Source of the DNA: Eunapius fragilis
Lineage: Eukaryota; Porifera; Demospongiae; Spongillida; Spongillidae
Direction of reading: 5' to 3'
NCBI GenBank assembly: GCA_963681505.1
Contig: OY811977.1
Span: 5,573,223 to 5,637,222, forward strand
Length of the DNA stretch: 64,000 nucleotides
Of the stretch, positions 44,421-57,677 are shown piece after piece. The first letter of the stretch is position 1; each line of letters opens with the position of its first letter. The position numbers and the translations under genes were made by a program. The notes under the pieces are model-generated. The model did no database searches and had not been told where the DNA came from. It was given only the letters and a program-made list of their open reading frames with translations.

Positions 44421-47400
44421 TATCTCCTCCTCCTCCTCCTCTCCCTCCACCTCTTCCCATCTCCTTCATCCACCCATCCTCCTCCTCTCCTCCTCCCCCT
44501 CCTCCTCCTCCTCCTCCTCCTTCTTTTACTCCCTCTCATTTTCCCTCCTACCTTCCTTCCTATTACACCTACCCCCTCCTCTCCTATCTTTTGATTGCAT
44601 CCACACCTCCCACTCCTCCTCCTCATCCTCCAACTTCTACCTTCCTTCCCGTTGCATCCTCCCCTCCTCCTTTCATTTTTCCCGTTGCATCCACCCCCCC
44701 ACCTCCTCCCCATCCTCTACCTCCTTCTCCTCCTCTCCCTCCTCCCCTTCCCATCTTCCTTCATCCACCCATCCTCCTCCTCCCCTCCTCCTCCTCCTCC
44801 TCCTCCTCCTCCCTCCTCCTGTCCCCCTCTCCTCCTCCTCCCTCCTCCTCCCCTCCTCTCTTCTCCCCCTCATCACTTCCTCCCCTCCTCCTCCCCTCCC
44901 CTACTTCTACCTTCCTACCTGTCGCATCCTCCCCTCCTCCTTCCATTCTTCCAGATGCATCCCCCCCCACCTTCTCCTCCTCCCCTCCTCCTCCCCTCCT
45001 CCTCACCTCCTCCTCCTCCTCCTCCCCACCTCCTCCTCCTCCCCACCTCCTCCTCCTCCTCCCTCCCCCTCCCTCCCCCTCCCCTCCCCTCCTCCTCCTC
45101 TTACTCCCTCTCATTTTTCCTCCTACCTTCCTTCCTATTACACCTACCCCTCCTTTCTTTTGATTGCATCCACACCTCCCCTCCTCCTCCTCACTCCCCT
45201 ACTTCTACCTTCCTACCATTGCATCCTCCCCTCCTCCCCCTCCTCCTCCTTCCATTCTTCCCATTGCATCCACCCCCACCTTTGCCTCCCCTTCTCTACC
45301 TCCACCTCCTCCTCTCCCACCTCCTCCTCCTATCTTCCTTCATCCACCCATCCTCCTCCCCTCTGCCTCCCTCCTCCTCCCCTCCTCCTCCCTCCTCCTC
45401 CCCTCCTCCTCCCTCCTCCTCCCCTCCTCCTCCCTCCTCCTCCCCTCCTCCTCCCTCCTCCTCCCCTCCTCCTCCCTCCTCCTCTCCTCCATCTCATTTT
45501 CCCTCCTACCTTCCTTTTTATTACACCTACCCCTCCCCCTCCTCTTTTCATTTCATTGCATCCACACTTCCCCCTCCTCCTCATATACTCCTACTTATAC
45601 TATCCCACCCGTTGAATCCTCCCCCTCATCCTCCTTCCATTCTTTCCGTTGCATCCACCTCCACCTTCTACTCCCCTCCTCTACCTCCTTCTCCTCCTCC
45701 ATTCTTCCTTCATCAACCCATCCTCCACCTCCTCCTCCCCTCCCCCTCATCCTCCTCTTACTCCCTCTTATTTTCCCTCCTACCTTCCTTCGTATTACAC
45801 CTACCCCTCCCCCTCCTCCTTTCGTTTGGTTGCATCCCCACACCTCCTCTTCCTCATCCTCCTACTTCTACCTTCCTACCAGTTGCATCCTCCCCTCCTC
45901 CCCTCCTCCTCCTTCCATTCTTCCCATTGCATCCACCCCCACCTTCTCCTCCTCCTCCTTCTCTCCCTCCTCTTCTTCCTATCTTCCTTCATCCACCCAT
46001 CCTCCTCCTCCCCTTCTCCTCCCTCCTCTTCCCCTCCTCCTCCCCTCCTCCTCGCCTCCTCCTCCCCTCCTCCTCCCCTCCTCCCCCCCTCCTCCTCCCT
46101 CCTCCTCCCCTCCTCCTCCCTCCTCCTCCCTCCTCCTCCCTCCTCCTCCTCCTCCTCCTCCTCCCCCTCCTCCTCCCCTCCTCCTCATCTACCCCTCCTC
46201 TCTTCCTCCCCTCCTCCTCCTGTCCCCTACTTCTACCTTCCTACCTGTCACATCCTCTCCTCCTCCTTCCATTCTTTCCATTGCATCCACCCTCACCTTC
46301 TCCTCCCCCCTCTACCTCCTCCTCTTCTCCCTCCTCCTCTTCCTATCTTCCTTCTTCCAACCATCCTCCTTCTCCTCCTCCCTCCTCCTCTTCTCCCTCC
46401 TCCCTCCTCCTCTTCTCCCTCCTCCTTCTCTTACTCCCTCTCATTTTTCCTCCTACCTTCCTTCCTATTACACCTCCCCCCTCCTCCATTCATTTGATTG
46501 CATCCACACCTCCCCTCCTCCTCCTCATCCTCCTACTTCTACCTTCCTACCTGTTGCATCCTCCCCTCCTCCTCTTTCCATTCTACCCGTTGCATCCACC
46601 CCCACCTTCTCCTCCCCTCTACTACCTCCTTCTCCTCCTCTCCCACCACCTCCTCCTCCTATCTTCCTTCATCCACCCATCCTCCTCCCTCCTCCTCCCA
46701 TCTCCTCCCCTCCTCCCCTCCCCCTCCCCTCCTCCTTGACTCCTCCTCTCCTCCTCCTCTCCTCCCCTCCCCCTCCTCCTTTTACTCCTTCTCATTTTCC
46801 CTCCTACCTTCCTTTTTATTACACCTACCCCTCCCCCTCCTCCTTTCATTTCATTGCATCCACACTTCCCCTCCTCCTCATATACTCCTACTTATGCTAT
46901 CCTACCCGTTGATCCTCCCCCTCCTCCTCCTTCCATTCTTCCGTTGCATCCACCCCCACCATCTCCTCCCCTTCTCTACCTCCTTCTCCTCCTCCTCCTA
47001 TCTTCCTTTATCCACCCATCCTTCTCCCCTCCACCTCCTCTCCTCCTCCCCTCCACCTCCTCTCCTCCTCCCCTCCACCTCCTCTCCTCCTCCCTCCACC
47101 TCCTCTCCTCCTCCCCTCCACCTCCTCTCCTCCTCCCTCCACCTCCTCACCTCCTCCCCTCCACCTCCTCTCCTCCTCCCCTCCACCTCCTCCCCTCCAC
47201 CTCCTCTCCTCCTCCCCTCCACCTCCTCTCCTCCTCCCCTACACCTCCTCTCCTCCTCCCCTCCACCTCCTCTCCTCCTTCTGTCCTCTTCCTCCTCCTC
47301 CTCCTCCTCCTCCTCCTCCCCTCCCCTTCCTCCTCCTCTTCTTATTACACCTACCCCTCCTCCTTCCTTTTGATTGCATCCACACCTCCCCTCCTCCTCC

Positions 47401-47550
47401 TCTACCTCCTCTTCCCCTCCTCTACCTCCTCCTCCCCCTCCTCTACCTCCTCCCCCCCCCTCTTCTACCTCCTCCTCCCGCTCCTCTACCTCCTCCTCCC
47501 CCTCCTCTACCTCCTCCTCCCCCCTCCTCTACCTCCTCTCCTTCCACCTT
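44421..47550. repeat. 3.1-kb polypyrimidine minisatellite (left arm)
   Basis: Same composition and anchors as 18207-20694, with about seven ATTACACCT anchors (near 44562, 45138, 45520, 45794, 46466, 46819, 47343). It ends in (CTACCTCCTCCTCCCC)n-like repeats. Frames of up to 714 codons are compositional artefacts. Confidence 0.9.
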
Positions 47551-48038
47551 CTTGGGTTGGGAGGGTATTTAATATTAACCACTTTGTTTCAAAGGAAGTG
47601 TTCACCTCGATATATGTTTTCACCTAGGTGTCAGCAGTATGTATTTTTGGGATGTGCAAACTACATGCAACTAGAAAAGGCTATTATAAGAGATCATATA
47701 CAGAGGCTGTGCAAGAACTGAGCTCTAGAGCTCTACACAAGGGAATGTATGTTGGCATAAGCCTTTATGAAATTATTATACCCTTATCAGAACAGATTGT
47801 GGGTGGCCAGTGGTTTACATAGACAAGCAAGCATGGTAGAATGGTACATGGTAGAATCCAAAGTACCTTGTACATGCTCTACATGGAAGTTAGAACAAGT
47901 AGTTTTGAACTACATGCGTGCATGTCATAGCACTAAGGTCTTTCCAAAAACAAAGTACACTATAAATAAGGAGAGGGGGGAAAAAGAGGAGGAGGGGGGG
48001 GGGGGGGGGGGGGACATCTGATGTCCCTGCCTAATTGT
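47551..48038. repeat. Inner end of left palindrome arm
   Basis: Non-coding; paralogue of 20695-21070, continuing to GGACATCTGATGTCC and AATTGT at the gap. A G run sits at about 47994-48013. Confidence 0.8.
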
Positions 48039-48238
48039 NNNNNNNNNNNNNNNNNNNNNNNNNNNNNNNNNNNNNNNNNNNNNNNNNNNNNNNNNNNNNN
48101 NNNNNNNNNNNNNNNNNNNNNNNNNNNNNNNNNNNNNNNNNNNNNNNNNNNNNNNNNNNNNNNNNNNNNNNNNNNNNNNNNNNNNNNNNNNNNNNNNNNN
48201 NNNNNNNNNNNNNNNNNNNNNNNNNNNNNNNNNNNNNN
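48039..48238. other. Assembly gap (200 N) at the palindrome centre
   Basis: Exactly 200 N directly after the left arm; 78 bp of unique DNA (48239-48316) separates it from the right arm. Confidence 0.99.
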
Positions 48239-48803
48239 TGTTCAAGCAATATAACCTCTCATTGGTTATTTTATAACTAAAAAGGTGACGATGCAACAAC
48301 CTAGTAGGCACTGCTAACAATTAGGCAGGGACATCAGATGTCCCCCCCCCCCCCCCCCCCCCCTCCTCCTCTTTTTCCCCCCTCTCCTTATTTATAGTGT
48401 ACTTTGTTTTTGGAAAGACCTTAGTGCTATGACATGCACGCATGTAGTTCAAAACTACTTGTTCTAACTTCCATGTAGAGCATGTACAAGGTACTTTGGA
48501 TTCTACCATGTACCATTCTACCATGCTTGCTTGTCTATGTAAACCACTGGCCACCCACAATCTGTTCTGATAAGGGTATAATAATTTCATAAAGGCTTAT
48601 GCCAACATACATTCCCTTGTGTAGAGCTCTAGAGCTCAGTTCTTGCACAGCCTCTGTATATGATCTCTTATAATAGCCTTTTCTAGTTGCATGTAGTTTG
48701 CACATCCCAAAAATACATACTGCTGACACCTAGGTGAAAACATATATCGAGGTGAACACTTCCTTTGAAACAAAGTGGTTAATATTAAATACCCTCCCAA
48801 CCC

Positions 48804-51800
48804 AAGAAGGTGGAAGGAGAGGAGGTAGAGGAGGGGGAGGAGGAGGTAGAGGAGGGGGAGGAGGAGGTAGAGGAGCGGGAGGAGGAGGTAGAAGAGGGGG
48901 GGGGAGGAGGTAGAGGAGGGGGAGGAGGAGGTAGAGGAGGGGGAAGAGGAGGTAGAGGAGGAGGAGGGGAGGTGTGGATGCAATCAAAAGGAAGGAGGAG
49001 GGGTAGGTGTAATAAGAAGAGGAGGAGGAAGGGGAGGGGAGGAGGAGGAGGAGGAGGAGGAGGAGGAAGAGGACAGAAGGAGGAGAGGAGGTGGAGGGGA
49101 GGAGGAGAGGAGGTGTAGGGGAGGAGGAGAGGAGGTGGAGGGGAGGAGGAGAGGAGGTGGAGGGGAGGAGGTGGAGGGGAGGAGGAGAGGAGGTGGAGGG
49201 GAGGAGGTGAGGAGGTGGAGGGAGGAGGAGAGGAGGTGGAGGGGAGGAGGAGAGGAGGTGGAGGGAGGAGGAGAGGAGGTGGAGGGGAGGAGGAGAGGAG
49301 GTGGAGGGGAGGAGGAGAGGAGGTGGAGGGGAGAAGGATGGGTGGATAAAGGAAGATAGGAGGAGGAGGAGAAGGAGGTAGAGAAGGGGAGGAGATGGTG
49401 GGGGTGGATGCAACGGGAAGAATGGAAGGAGGAGGAGGGGGAGGATCAACGGGTAGGATAGCATAAGTAGGAGTATATGAGGAGGAGGGGGAAGTGTGGA
49501 TGCAATGAAATGAAAGGAGGAGGGGGAGGGGTAGGTGTAATAAAAAGGAAGGTAGGAGGGAAAATGAGAAGGAGTAAAAGGAGGAGGGGGAGGGGAGGAG
49601 AGGAGGAGGAGAGGAGGAGTCAAGGAGGAGGGGAGGGGGAGGGGAGGAGGGGAGGAGATGGGAGGAGGAGGGAGGAGGATGGGTGGATGAAGGAAGATAG
49701 GAGGAGGAGGTGGTGGGAGAGGAGGAGAAGGAGGTAGTAGAGGGGAGGAGAAGGTGGGGGTGGATGCAACGGGTAGAATGGAAAGAGGAGGAGGGGAGGA
49801 TGCAACAGGTAGGAAGGTAGAAGTAGGAGGATGAGGAGGAGGAGGGGAGGTGTGGATGCAATCAAATGAATGGAGGAGGGGGGAGGTGTAATAGGAAGGA
49901 AGGTAGGAGGAAAAATGAGAGGGAGTAAGAGAAGGAGGAGGGAGAAGAGGAGGAGGGAGGAGGAGAAGGAGGATGGTTGGAAGAAGGAAGATAGGAAGAG
50001 GAGGAGGGAGAAGAGGAGGAGGTAGAGGGGGGAGGAGAAGGTGAGGGTGGATGCAATGGAAAGAATGGAAGGAGGAGGAGAGGATGTGACAGGTAGGAAG
50101 GTAGAAGTAGGGGACAGGAGGAGGAGGGGAGGAAGAGAGGAGGGGTAGATGAGGAGGAGGGGAGGAGGAGGGGAGGAGGAGGGAGGAGGAGGGGAGGAGG
50201 AGGGAGGAGGAGGGGAGGAGGAGGGAGGAGGAGGGGAGGAGGAGGGAGGAGGAGGGGGGGAGGAGGGGAGGAGGAGGGGAGGAGGAGGCGAGGAGGAGGG
50301 GAGGAGGAGGGGAAGAGGAGGGAGGAGAAGGGGAGGAGGAGGATGGGTGGATGAAGGAAGATAGGAAGAAGAGGAGGGAGAGAAGGAGGAGGAGGAGAAG
50401 GTGGGGGTGGATGCAATGGGAAGAATGGAAGGAGGAGGAGGGGAGGAGGGGAGGATGCAACTGGTAGGAAGGTAGAAGTAGGAGGATGAGGAAGAGGAGG
50501 TGTGGGGATGCAACCAAACGAAAGGAGGAGGGGGAGGGGTAGGTGTAATACGAAGGAAGGTAGGAGGGAAAATAAGAGGGAGTAAGAGGAGGATGAGGGG
50601 GAGGGGAGGAGGAGGTGGAGGATGGGTTGATGAAGGAAGAATGGAGGAGGAGAAGGAGGTAGAGGAGGGGAGTAGAAGGTGGAGGTGGATGCAACGGAAA
50701 GAATGGAAGGAGGATGAGGGGGAGGATTCAACGGGTGGGATAGTATAAGTAGGAGTATATGAGGAGGAGGGGGAAGTGTGGATGCAATGAAATGAAAAGA
50801 GGAGGGGGAGGGGTAGGTGTAATAAAAAGGAAGGTAGGAGGGAAAATGAGATGGAGGAGAGGAGGAGGGAGGAGGAGGGGAGGAGGAGGGAGGAGGAGGG
50901 GAGGAGGAGGGAGGAGGAGGGGAGGAGGAGGGAGGAGGAGGGGAGGAGGAGGGAGGAGGAGGGGAGGAGGAGGGAGGCAGAGGGGAGGAGGATGGGTGGA
51001 TGAAGGAAGATAGGAGGAGGAGGTGGGAGAGGAGGAGGTGGAGGTAGAGAAGGGGAGGCAAAGGTGGGGGTGGATGCAATGGGAAGAATGGAAGGAGGAG
51101 GAGGGGGAGGAGGGGAGGATGCAATGGTAGGAAGGTAGAAGTAGGGGAGTGAGGAGGAGGAGGGGAGGTGTGGATGCAATCAAAAGAAAGGAGGGGTAGG
51201 TGTAATAGGAAGGAAGGTAGGAGGAAAAATGAGAGGGAGTAAGAGGAGGAGGAGGGGAGGGGAGGGGGAGGGAGGGGGAGGGAGGAGGAGGAGGAGGTGG
51301 GGAGGAGGAGGAGGTGGGGAGGAGGAGGAGGAGGAGGTGAGGAGGAGGGGAGGAGGAGGGGAGGAGGAGAAGGTGGGGGGGGGATGCATCTGGAAGAATG
51401 GAAGGAGGAGGGGAGGATGCGACAGGTAGGAAGGTAGAAGTAGGGGAGGGGAGGAGGAGGGGAGGAAGTGATGAGGGGGAGAAGAGAGGAGGGGAGGAGG
51501 AGGGAGGAGGAGGAGAGGGGGACAGGAGGAGGGAGGAGGAGGAGGAGGAGGAGGAGGAGGGGAGGAGGAGGATGGGTGGATGAAGGAAGATGGGAAGGGG
51601 AGGAGGGAGAGGAGGAGAAGGAGGTAGAGGATGGGGAGGAGGTGGGGGGGTGGATGCAACGGGAAAAATGAAAGGAGGAGGGGAGGATGCAACGGGAAGG
51701 AAGGTAGAAGTTGGAGGATGAGGAGGAGGAGTGGGAGGTGTGGATGCAATCAAAAGATAGGAGAGGAGGGGGTAGGTGTAATAGGAAGGAAGGTAGGAGG

Positions 51801-51921
51801 GAAAATGAGAGGGAGTAAAAGAAGGAGGAGGAGGAGGAGGAGGAGGGGGAGGAGGAGAGGAGGAGGATGGGTGGATGAAGGAGATGGGAAGAGGTGGAGG
51901 GAGAGGAGGAGGAGGAGGAGA
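48804..51921. repeat. 3.1-kb polypurine minisatellite (right arm)
   Basis: Mirror of 44421-47550; the + strand is almost only A and G. Unit numbers differ from the left arm, for example in the GGAGGAGGGAGGAGGAGG block at 50150-50270. Confidence 0.9.
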
Positions 51922-52277
51922 TATTATAGAAAGAAAGGCAGTGAATATGAATGGTCTAGAGAGATAAACCATTATGAGTAAAGGTACTGCAGTTTGTGTA
52001 CCAGATAACTGACTGTCGCAAGCAAGTCATCTGGTCCCCAGACTAGTGTAGAGGGTGTAGAGGGTGAAGAAGGTGGCCCCATGATTAGAAGGCATGGTAC
52101 ATGCATGCTTACATGTACATGCCAGAAACCGAGCCGATATGGAAAAAGGGTGCACAATATAAACTCCATGAATATTCACAGCATCCATCATAAGCGATAC
52201 ATGTGAACGTACGAGACTGTTTTATGTTGAAACATAGCGTACGAGGTACGATCGCTTATATACCAACGTAGAACGAT

Positions 52278-52603
52278 CAGCCCCGGATCCAGGATTTGGC
52301 TAAGGGGGGGGCGGTTTTACTGGAGGGGCGGCACATTGACAATGAATACATGCGAAGCCAGGGGCGGATACGAAAAGCGGGGGGGGTGCAGTCTGCTTCA
52401 GGTCCGATACGAAAAGTGGGGGGGGGAGGGGGGTGCTTGCCGTACGATGATTTATATCTTGCTTTGTGCGCGCGCGCGTGATAGTGCGTGGAGAATGGAG
52501 CGGGGGGGGGGGGGGGGGGCGGCAATTGGTCCCAGAGGGCGGCATTTCGTATGAATGGGGGGGGCGGCCGCCCCCCCCCGAGCCTATGCTGGATCCGGGG
52601 CTG
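52278..52603. mobile_element. hAT-type MITE, mirror copy
   Basis: Mirror of 43741-44066, flanked by AGAACGAT on both sides (52270-52277, 52604-52611). Confidence 0.9.
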
Positions 52604-53063
52604 AGAACGATCAAAGCGGGGTTCATTTCAAATTAAAAGGGCGTGACCATTACATAATCGCATATTAATTGGGTTGCTAACGTGAGTGGCGCGAAATGTC
52701 GAATTACTTTGAAAATCCATATCTCCGTAACGGATAAGAAAAAACTTAACGATCTGCAGAAATCAATAGCTACAGGACTCTTCTATGTACACTCCAATTT
52801 TGACATGTTATCGTCACTCGTATCTGGAGAAATGTGGAATCTTAACCCATTGGGTTAGAGACCTTTGTAACCATGGCACGGAAAATATCTAGAGCACCAA
52901 AATCGGTTTGCACAGAGAGAACTGATGTGTGAACAAGTGTACGAAATTTGTAAAGAAAACATAAAACCGTTGTGAAGATATATTGCTTTGTGTAACGTAC
53001 AATTTTTATAGTGATAAAATATAAACTCCAGAAGGGTGATTTTGCTGGACACCGTCCCATATA

Positions 53064-54505
53064 TCGAGAGTTACGTTAGTAACTCTCATATAGGATTTGA
53101 CCCCGATTATGAATGTCATTAAAAAAACGCGACCCGCTTCTAACAAGACTCCCGACGAGCGGATGGCTTACCTTGTTATCGTCGTCGTACAAGAAGGCAA
53201 CAACAAGCAGTTTCGTGTTTGTTTGATGTCACAAAACCGCGTGGTTGTAGAGAACAAAACAATTTTCGAAACTCGTACCCAGTCCCACGTATTTCTCGTT
53301 CTTCTTCTTCTTCTTCTTGTTCTTGTTCTTGACCACGCATAACTCGGGATAGGAACACTTTTAAGAAATGAAAATCACACCAATGGCTTCAGAATTCGTT
53401 GGCATTTTCGCTTCTGTGGTCAAAACGTCTCGAGGCTACATGACATATATCGGTGGTTGTGTTAGCAAATCACGTATAGTTAAGCTTACTGCACTGACAC
53501 GACTCGAATAGGTCCTACTTCGCTCTTTATACGAAGTATTAGCAGTATACATCATGTAATCAAATGTGTACGGTCTGGGCACTACACGTAGTGGTAATTA
53601 ACTGTGGCGGTTATGTATTTTTAATAACGTGCACGTCATTCTTGTTATTCGATCGTTGTAAGTTTGACGCTCTTTGTAACTTAGTGAAGTTGTTTTTTTT
53701 TTTTTTTCAAAATGCCTTCACGTCAGGAAAAGAAGAAAGCCAAACGACGAGCATAGTACCTCAAAACTAGAGACGACGTATTAGATTCAGCCCGAGCGGA
53801 ACTACAAAGCAGAGCCTGAAAAGAAGCGGCCTCTCAACGTGAAAACTATCGAGCAGAGCCTGAAAAGAAACGGACCTCTCGACGCGCAAGGTATCGAGAT
53901 GCGATTAGAAGGGGGGGGGGGACGGTGCTGTCTGGATCTGGCCCGGTACAAAATGCGTTCGTGGGTTCGATAGCGCTGGGGCGACAATCTATTTCGGCCG
54001 CCCCTTAAAGCCCCCTCAGATCCTGAAAAGGAACGGACCTCTCGACGTGCAAGATATCGAGCAGATCCTGAAAAAGGACAGCCATATTGCCATAGTCCTG
54101 AACGTGCATCTCGCTCGGCGAGGTCACTCAAAGGTCCCTCTCATATCAAGATGGATTACTTCACATGCTATACGGCTCATAATCGGGTATGAATAAAAAT
54201 CAATGAAACAAGTAAATAAAAAACATTCTCTATGAGAAAGTTGGTGGCATATAGGATTTGAAGGCAATGGTGGTGTAAAAAGGAAGGAAACAAGGGTCTA
54301 ATAATAAGGGAAAATGGAATAGTCCTATATTTAGCACATTTCTATATGTAGGATATAGTACATGTGTGTTGTTCGTGTGCTAAATATAGGACTATTCCAT
54401 TTTCCCTTATTATTAGACCCTTGTTTCCTTCCTTTTTACACCACCATTGCCTTCAAATCCTATATGCCACCAACTTTCTCATAGAGAATGTTTTTTATTT
54501 ACTTG
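53064..54505 (+). mobile_element. Helitron-like element, copy C
   Basis: TC, then stem GAGAGTTAC, loop GTTA, stem GTAACTCTC, then ATATAGGA; it ends ACTTG. The flanking ATATA and TATATATAT add up exactly to the 14-bp AT run of the empty site in the left arm (43272-43285), so nothing was duplicated. Inside are VIKKTRPASNKTPDERMAYL (from 53097), MPSRQEKKKAKRRA (53712), and basic repeats YRAEPEKKRTSRRARYR and DPEKERTSRRARYRADPEK interrupted by a small G-rich insert (about 53900-54020). It ends in the palindrome 54209-54505. No helicase is present, so it is non-autonomous. Confidence 0.75.
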
Positions 54506-54513
54506 TATATATA

Positions 54514-57500
54514 TGGGGCAGTGAAAGAGAAAACTGGGCTTATGTGATTTTTAACATTTCTTCAATTCATTTTGCAATATCTTTGCGACCTTTAAAGCTC
54601 TGTCCTTCAAACTTACTACATATATTACCAGACCATTTTACTACTGCATTTTGTTGTCGAATGTTTTGTATTTACTCCCTGGGGGGTCCTCATAATTAAA
54701 CAACCAGAAGAGTTAGATTTCAATGGATCTCGATGAAAGAATGCCTTTTCGCGTTCATATTTGCAGCACATTTACAAAAGTGCACCCGCTATTTTTTCCG
54801 CCTTTTCGTTTGAGATGTGAGGAGCGGTTACAAAACTGCGGCGTTTGAAAGTTTTCGTTCATTTGTCTTCCGATTGCTCCGCCATTGTGCCGTCATTGCT
54901 ATTTTAACCCCGTGACTACGAGACACTGCCCATCAAGTGCCCCACCCTCCCTCGAATCGATAGCCCAGGCCATCCGGAGGTGGACCTGGCATTTTGCAAG
55001 TTGCTTGTCACGTGAGCATCACTAGGGTACACCGGTCTGCGTCTCCATAAGTTGCGTAAACAAGTTGGGAGTTTACGGTGGCGCGTGGCGACATGAAAAC
55101 GTCGAATTGATCGAGCCTACGTGATCCAAAGGCTAAGATAACGTGCGTAAGCTCAAACCCTTTTGCAATCACGTATTGCAGTTGAGCTTGTATGGTTGTT
55201 CATTTCTACGAGGGTGATTCGTTTTTTTTTTTTTCTCGGACACAGGCCACACGTGCTGTCGATCGTGTATTTGTGACTGAGATATAATCGCTACACGTCA
55301 TCCTACTTAAACTCGACCGGCGCAGCGTTTGTGTTCACTGCAATGTATACATTAAGACGATTTGGAATCAATGGTACGTTACCCTTAGGCTAGTAGTTTA
55401 CACCCATGCCAGTTTAAAATCCGGTATTCTGGAGACTGTTGCCTGTGAGCAGCAATGTGATGACCAATCAGTTTACACCACTGATGGCATAACATACACT
55501 ATGCCAGTATTATCTGGCCACAATTGACAATACTCAGACCCCCAATATTTATGTCTTCAACACATTGGAAATCTTGTACACACAATTGTCTGTATGATGT
55601 GTACATTGACTACGTAGACCCTCACTACAAGTCACACACAAAATAACTGTGCGCACACACTCCCACACAAAAATATCACAGTTCTTGGGGTAAGCAGTAT
55701 GCAGTGTGTCCCTTCATATGGCTTGCTTGCATTTAGACTTCATACCACTCGGGTATGCTTGCTCCTATTAGATGCACTTGTATGTGTTGCCTGTGTCTGC
55801 AACTGTGGCTCATTACATTAATTGATGGTCACAACATCTATACAAGCTAAGCACACCTAAATGAGTAGAATCACACAGGTATGACCGCATTCATGGTAAA
55901 GGCACATCGCTTACATTCACATGCGGGACACTAGACAGACCACAAAGCTCTAGCCTGTTGTTCTATCCCTGTAAAGAGTTAAGGAACCAGTCTCAAAAAC
56001 TTCTACTGTTGCTTGGAGACATCCAATTCTAAGTCACATGCCATGCTCACACTGGTATCATAGCAGATCCCATCCCCAGACAAAATATCCAATAGCGAAA
56101 TAAATATGTCCCCCTCTTTCATAAAACGTCCTCCTTTTTCCCATCCGTTCAAAGAACCTGTGTATGCATGTGAGTGTACATGTGCATGCATGCATGTGTG
56201 TGTATGGTTGCTTTCGTTTATGTGTGCATGTAATTAAAAATACAATGAGCCAACAGGGAATGGTGTGTAGTGCTGTGACTGAAATTGCATTATGTAGTAG
56301 TCCAAGTTTGATACAAAGCACCAATCCATTGGCCACTGGTGCAGCCAAACTTGATTTCCTAGAGCTCTTACAACAGTGCTACATGTACTTGTACAGGCCA
56401 CATTATTTTGAATTTTTGTATCCAGGTCAAGATCTATGTTCTGTGCAGATGCAGTTTAGGGAAGGGGGGCTGACTGTGGGCAGGTTGCTGACCTCAAACA
56501 CACAATGCACTATGAATTTATGTACAAAGGCAACCATAGAATGCTACCCCATCCCCATATCAACCACTGACAAACACATGAGTACAAGCTTGGCCTGTAC
56601 AAGTAGTACTGTAGTAGTTTGGCAGCACCAGTGGCTGTCGGATTGGTGTTTTGTATCAAACCACAATTGTATGGACTACTACATAATGCAATTTCAGTCA
56701 GAACACTACACCTATTGGCTCATTGTATTCTATCAGCTATGCAACAACATTGTGCACTGAAATTGTTCCCCTGGACAAAATCTGCTAGTAGAATCTGCAC
56801 ATAACTGCATTACAAATCATGTCCCCTGAGGACACAATACACTAGCAGATTCTGTCCCCCTCCAGCAGAAAATATCTCCTCCACACACATACACACTTGC
56901 ACACACAAATACACACGCATACACTCATGCACACACACAACACACATGCACACATATGCGCACCACACATACAGGTACACTCACATCCATACATCTATGT
57001 CACATGCATACACAAGTTCTTGACTTAACAGGAGGACCCAACACGTTTAAGTGCATCTAATAGGAGCAAGTATACCCGAGTGGTATGAAGTCTGAATGCA
57101 AGCAAGCCATATGAAGGGACACACTGCATACTGCTTACCCCAAGAACTGTGATATTTTTGTGTGGGAGTGTGTGCGCACAGTTATTTCGTGTGTGACTTG
57201 TTGTGAGGGACTACGTAGTCAATGTACACACAATTGTGTGTACAAGATTTCCAATGTGTTGAAGGCATAAAGTTTGGAGGTCTGAGTATTGTCAACAGCA
57301 CCATTGTGGCCAGATAATACTGGCATAGTGTACATGTATGCTATGCCATCAGTGGTGTAAACTGATTGGTCATCGCTTTGCTGCTCAGTCTCCATAATAC
57401 CGGATTTAAAACTGGCATGGGTGTAAACTACTAGGGTAACGTACCATTCCAAATCGTCTTCATGTATACCTTGCACAGGGGTGGATACAGAAGGAGGGGG

Positions 57501-57632
57501 GGGGGGGGGGGGGGGGGTTGGGTTGGGAGTTGCAAACCCCCCTTTCATATAAGGTACCTCCCCCTCTTCTTCTAAGCAGCCCCCCCCCCCCCCTCCCCGC
57601 TTATTGTATCGGGCCTGAAGCGGACAGCACAC

Positions 57633-57677
<45 letters not shown>

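Noticed and set aside
44372-51972. Pro/Leu/Ser-rich open frames up to 714 codons (also 18393-20713)
   Set aside because: They are open in all three phases of a CCT-rich strand because such sequence contains no stop codons; there is no start context or domain. The same holds for Gly/Arg frames on the other strand.
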